Part shown: positions 6,091 through 6,718 of the stretch, piece by piece
Layout of the letters: each line of letters begins with the position of its first letter
Position numbering within the stretch: position 1 is the first letter of the stretch
Translations under genes and position numbers: made by a program
Notes under the pieces: model-generated
Databases searched by the model: none
Told to the model about the DNA's origin: nothing
The model's input: the letters and a program-made list of their open reading frames with translations, nothing else
Origin: Candidatus Babeliales bacterium
GTDB lineage: Bacteria > Babelota > Babeliae > Babelales > CAIQNR01
Length of the DNA stretch: 6,718 bases
NCBI GenBank assembly: GCA_021735725.1
Contig: JAIPGS010000045.1
Location: 1-6,718, forward strand
Direction of reading: 5' to 3'

Positions 6091-6120
6091 TTTACTTTCC
6101 CGCTTTTAATTCTCTATTAT
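6091..6120 (+). promoter_or_regulatory. Possible promoter of the delta-60 repeat gene
   Basis: TTTACT (6091-6096, four of six -35 bases) is followed after 18 nt by TATTAT (6115-6120, five of six -10 bases). Initiation near 6127 would give a leader of about 30 nt with a Shine-Dalgarno AGGAAAGAAG (about 6147-6155). In such AT-rich DNA this match is only suggestive. Confidence 0.35.
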
Positions 6121-6157
6121 GATAGGAATTGTTCATTATAAAAAAAGGAAAGAAGAT

Positions 6158-6718
6158 ATGAATATTAAAAGAATGTTATTTGTTGGGGTGTTATTGAGTG
6201 GTATGGGGGAATTGTGGGGATATGACTTTTTTGGTGCAAGTTTATCAATAGATAAAACTGTAAACACTGCTTATAAATTTGCAGATGGAATGGTTGGAAT
6301 TGATTGGGGGGGGGCCAATGATTTTGTCTATTCCCTTACCGTTGATAGCAATGGCAAAATTTTGATTGGTGGGTGTACTAATAATGGTGGAACTGGATCT
6401 GATTTTGCAGTTGCTCGGTTAAATGCAAATGGGACACTCGATACTGATTTTGGTGCAAGTTTATCAAATGAAAAAACTGTAAACACTTCCTACAAATTTG
6501 CAGATGGAATGGTTGGAATTGATTTGGGAGGGGGCGATGATGTTGCCTGGTCCCTTACCGTTGATAGCAATGGTAAGATTTTGATTGGTGGGTATACTAA
6601 TAATGGTGGAATTGGTACGTATGATTTTGCAGTTACACGGCTTAATCCAAATGGGACACTCGATACGGATTTTGGTGCAAGTTTATCAAATGAAAAAATT
6701 GCAAATACTGGTTATAAA
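6158..6718 (+). CDS. Exported delta-60-type repeat protein (3' end outside window)
   Basis: The frame is open for 187 codons to the window edge with no stop. The start ATG at 6158 follows a purine-rich Shine-Dalgarno. Residues 1 to about 21 (MNIKRMLFVGVLLSGMGELWG) are a Sec-type signal peptide, though the likely cleavage point is not a textbook AxA. From residue 26 the protein is a repeat of 73-74 residues: GASLS..KTVNT.YKFADGMVGID, then SLTVDSNGKILIGG, TNNGG, DFAV.RLN.NGTLDTDFG. The portion from SLTVDSNGKILIGG to RLNPNGTLDTDF matches the delta-60 repeat pattern (TIGR02608), thought to form beta-propeller-like folds in secreted proteins. Two full units and the start of a third are visible. 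Codons 50-53 contain a run of nine G, discussed as a possible phase-variation tract. It is a likely surface or secreted protein; its partner is unknown. Confidence 0.88.
   Translation, partial: MNIKRMLFVGVLLSGMGELWGYDFFGASLSIDKTVNTAYKFADGMVGIDWGGANDFVYSLTVDSNGKILIGGCTNNGGTGSDFAVARLNANGTLDTDFGASLSNEKTVNTSYKFADGMVGIDLGGGDDVAWSLTVDSNGKILIGGYTNNGGIGTYDFAVTRLNPNGTLDTDFGASLSNEKIANTGYK
6233..6718 (+). repeat. 219/222-bp in-frame tandem repeat
   Basis: Units start at GGTGCAAGTTTATCA at 6233, 6452 and 6674, giving periods of 219 and 222 bp; the second unit has one extra codon near GIGTYDFAV. DNA similarity between the first two units is high throughout, so the array looks recently amplified and probably continues past the window. 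Confidence 0.9.
6306..6314 (+). repeat. G9 homopolymer in the delta-60 gene
   Basis: Nine consecutive G occupy codons 50-53 (within Trp-Gly-Gly-Ala). The matching place in the next unit reads TTGGGAGGGGGC, where an A breaks the run. With nine G the frame stays open. One extra G would bring TGA at 6319-6321 into frame; one fewer would bring TGA at 6363-6365 into frame. Confidence 0.9.

Noticed and set aside
5854..6141. 95-codon plus-strand frame as a gene
   Set aside because: It has no ribosome binding site, no recognisable domain and competes with an open frame on the other strand; kept only as an unassigned region.
4796..6157. tRNA, tmRNA, SRP RNA or CRISPR array in the long gap
   Set aside because: No T-loop-like GGTTCGA with matching acceptor arm, no SRP tetraloop region and no regularly spaced direct repeats with unique spacers were found by eye.

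Overview
The window is AT-rich and bacterial. Several traits suggest a host-associated member of Dependentiae (TM6, Babeliae-like): low GC, short Sec or lipoprotein signal peptides on proteins of unknown function, delta-60-type repeats, and a secreted protein with eukaryote-like basic clusters. This assignment is inferred from gene style. The only phylogenetic marker is DnaK, which I could not place without a search.

Layout, left to right. (1) 1-798 (+) is the 3' part of a gene whose product begins, within the window, with a proline-rich repeat carrying five PxxPxR cores, followed by an acidic C-terminal domain. (2) 852-1982 (+) encodes an exported HAD-superfamily hydrolase with a coiled coil before the catalytic domain and a basic/acidic tail after it. 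(3) 2151-2753 (+) encodes a small exported protein, possibly a lipoprotein, with a perfect 10-bp inverted repeat just before its start. (4) 2818-2846 is a strong symmetrical terminator serving the convergent genes on both sides. (5) 2870-4774 (-) is dnaK, complete, with a clear Shine-Dalgarno and a TTGACA-N17-TATCAT promoter. (6) 4873-6157 is about 1.3 kb without a convincing gene. It is rich in structure: a long hairpin and TCGTATAA-centred repeats behind dnaK, a 168-bp inverted-repeat element, two strong GC-rich hairpins, a polypurine tract with a perfect 21-bp tandem duplication, and a stretch with no recognisable content. (7) 6158-6718 (+) is the 5' part of a gene for an exported delta-60-type repeat protein. 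It carries a run of nine G near its start and runs off the right end.

Apart from the housekeeping chaperone, the genes look like an accessory set of exported or repeat-rich proteins. They could act at the cell surface or in a eukaryotic host. The first two plus-strand genes are 53 nt apart and may be co-transcribed; the third has its own 168-nt leader region. No complete, recognisable multi-gene system such as CRISPR, toxin-antitoxin or restriction-modification is visible. The best leads are the SH3-ligand-like repeat array, the HAD protein with nuclear-localisation-like clusters, the G9 tract as a possible phase-variation switch, and the repeat-dense intergenic block.
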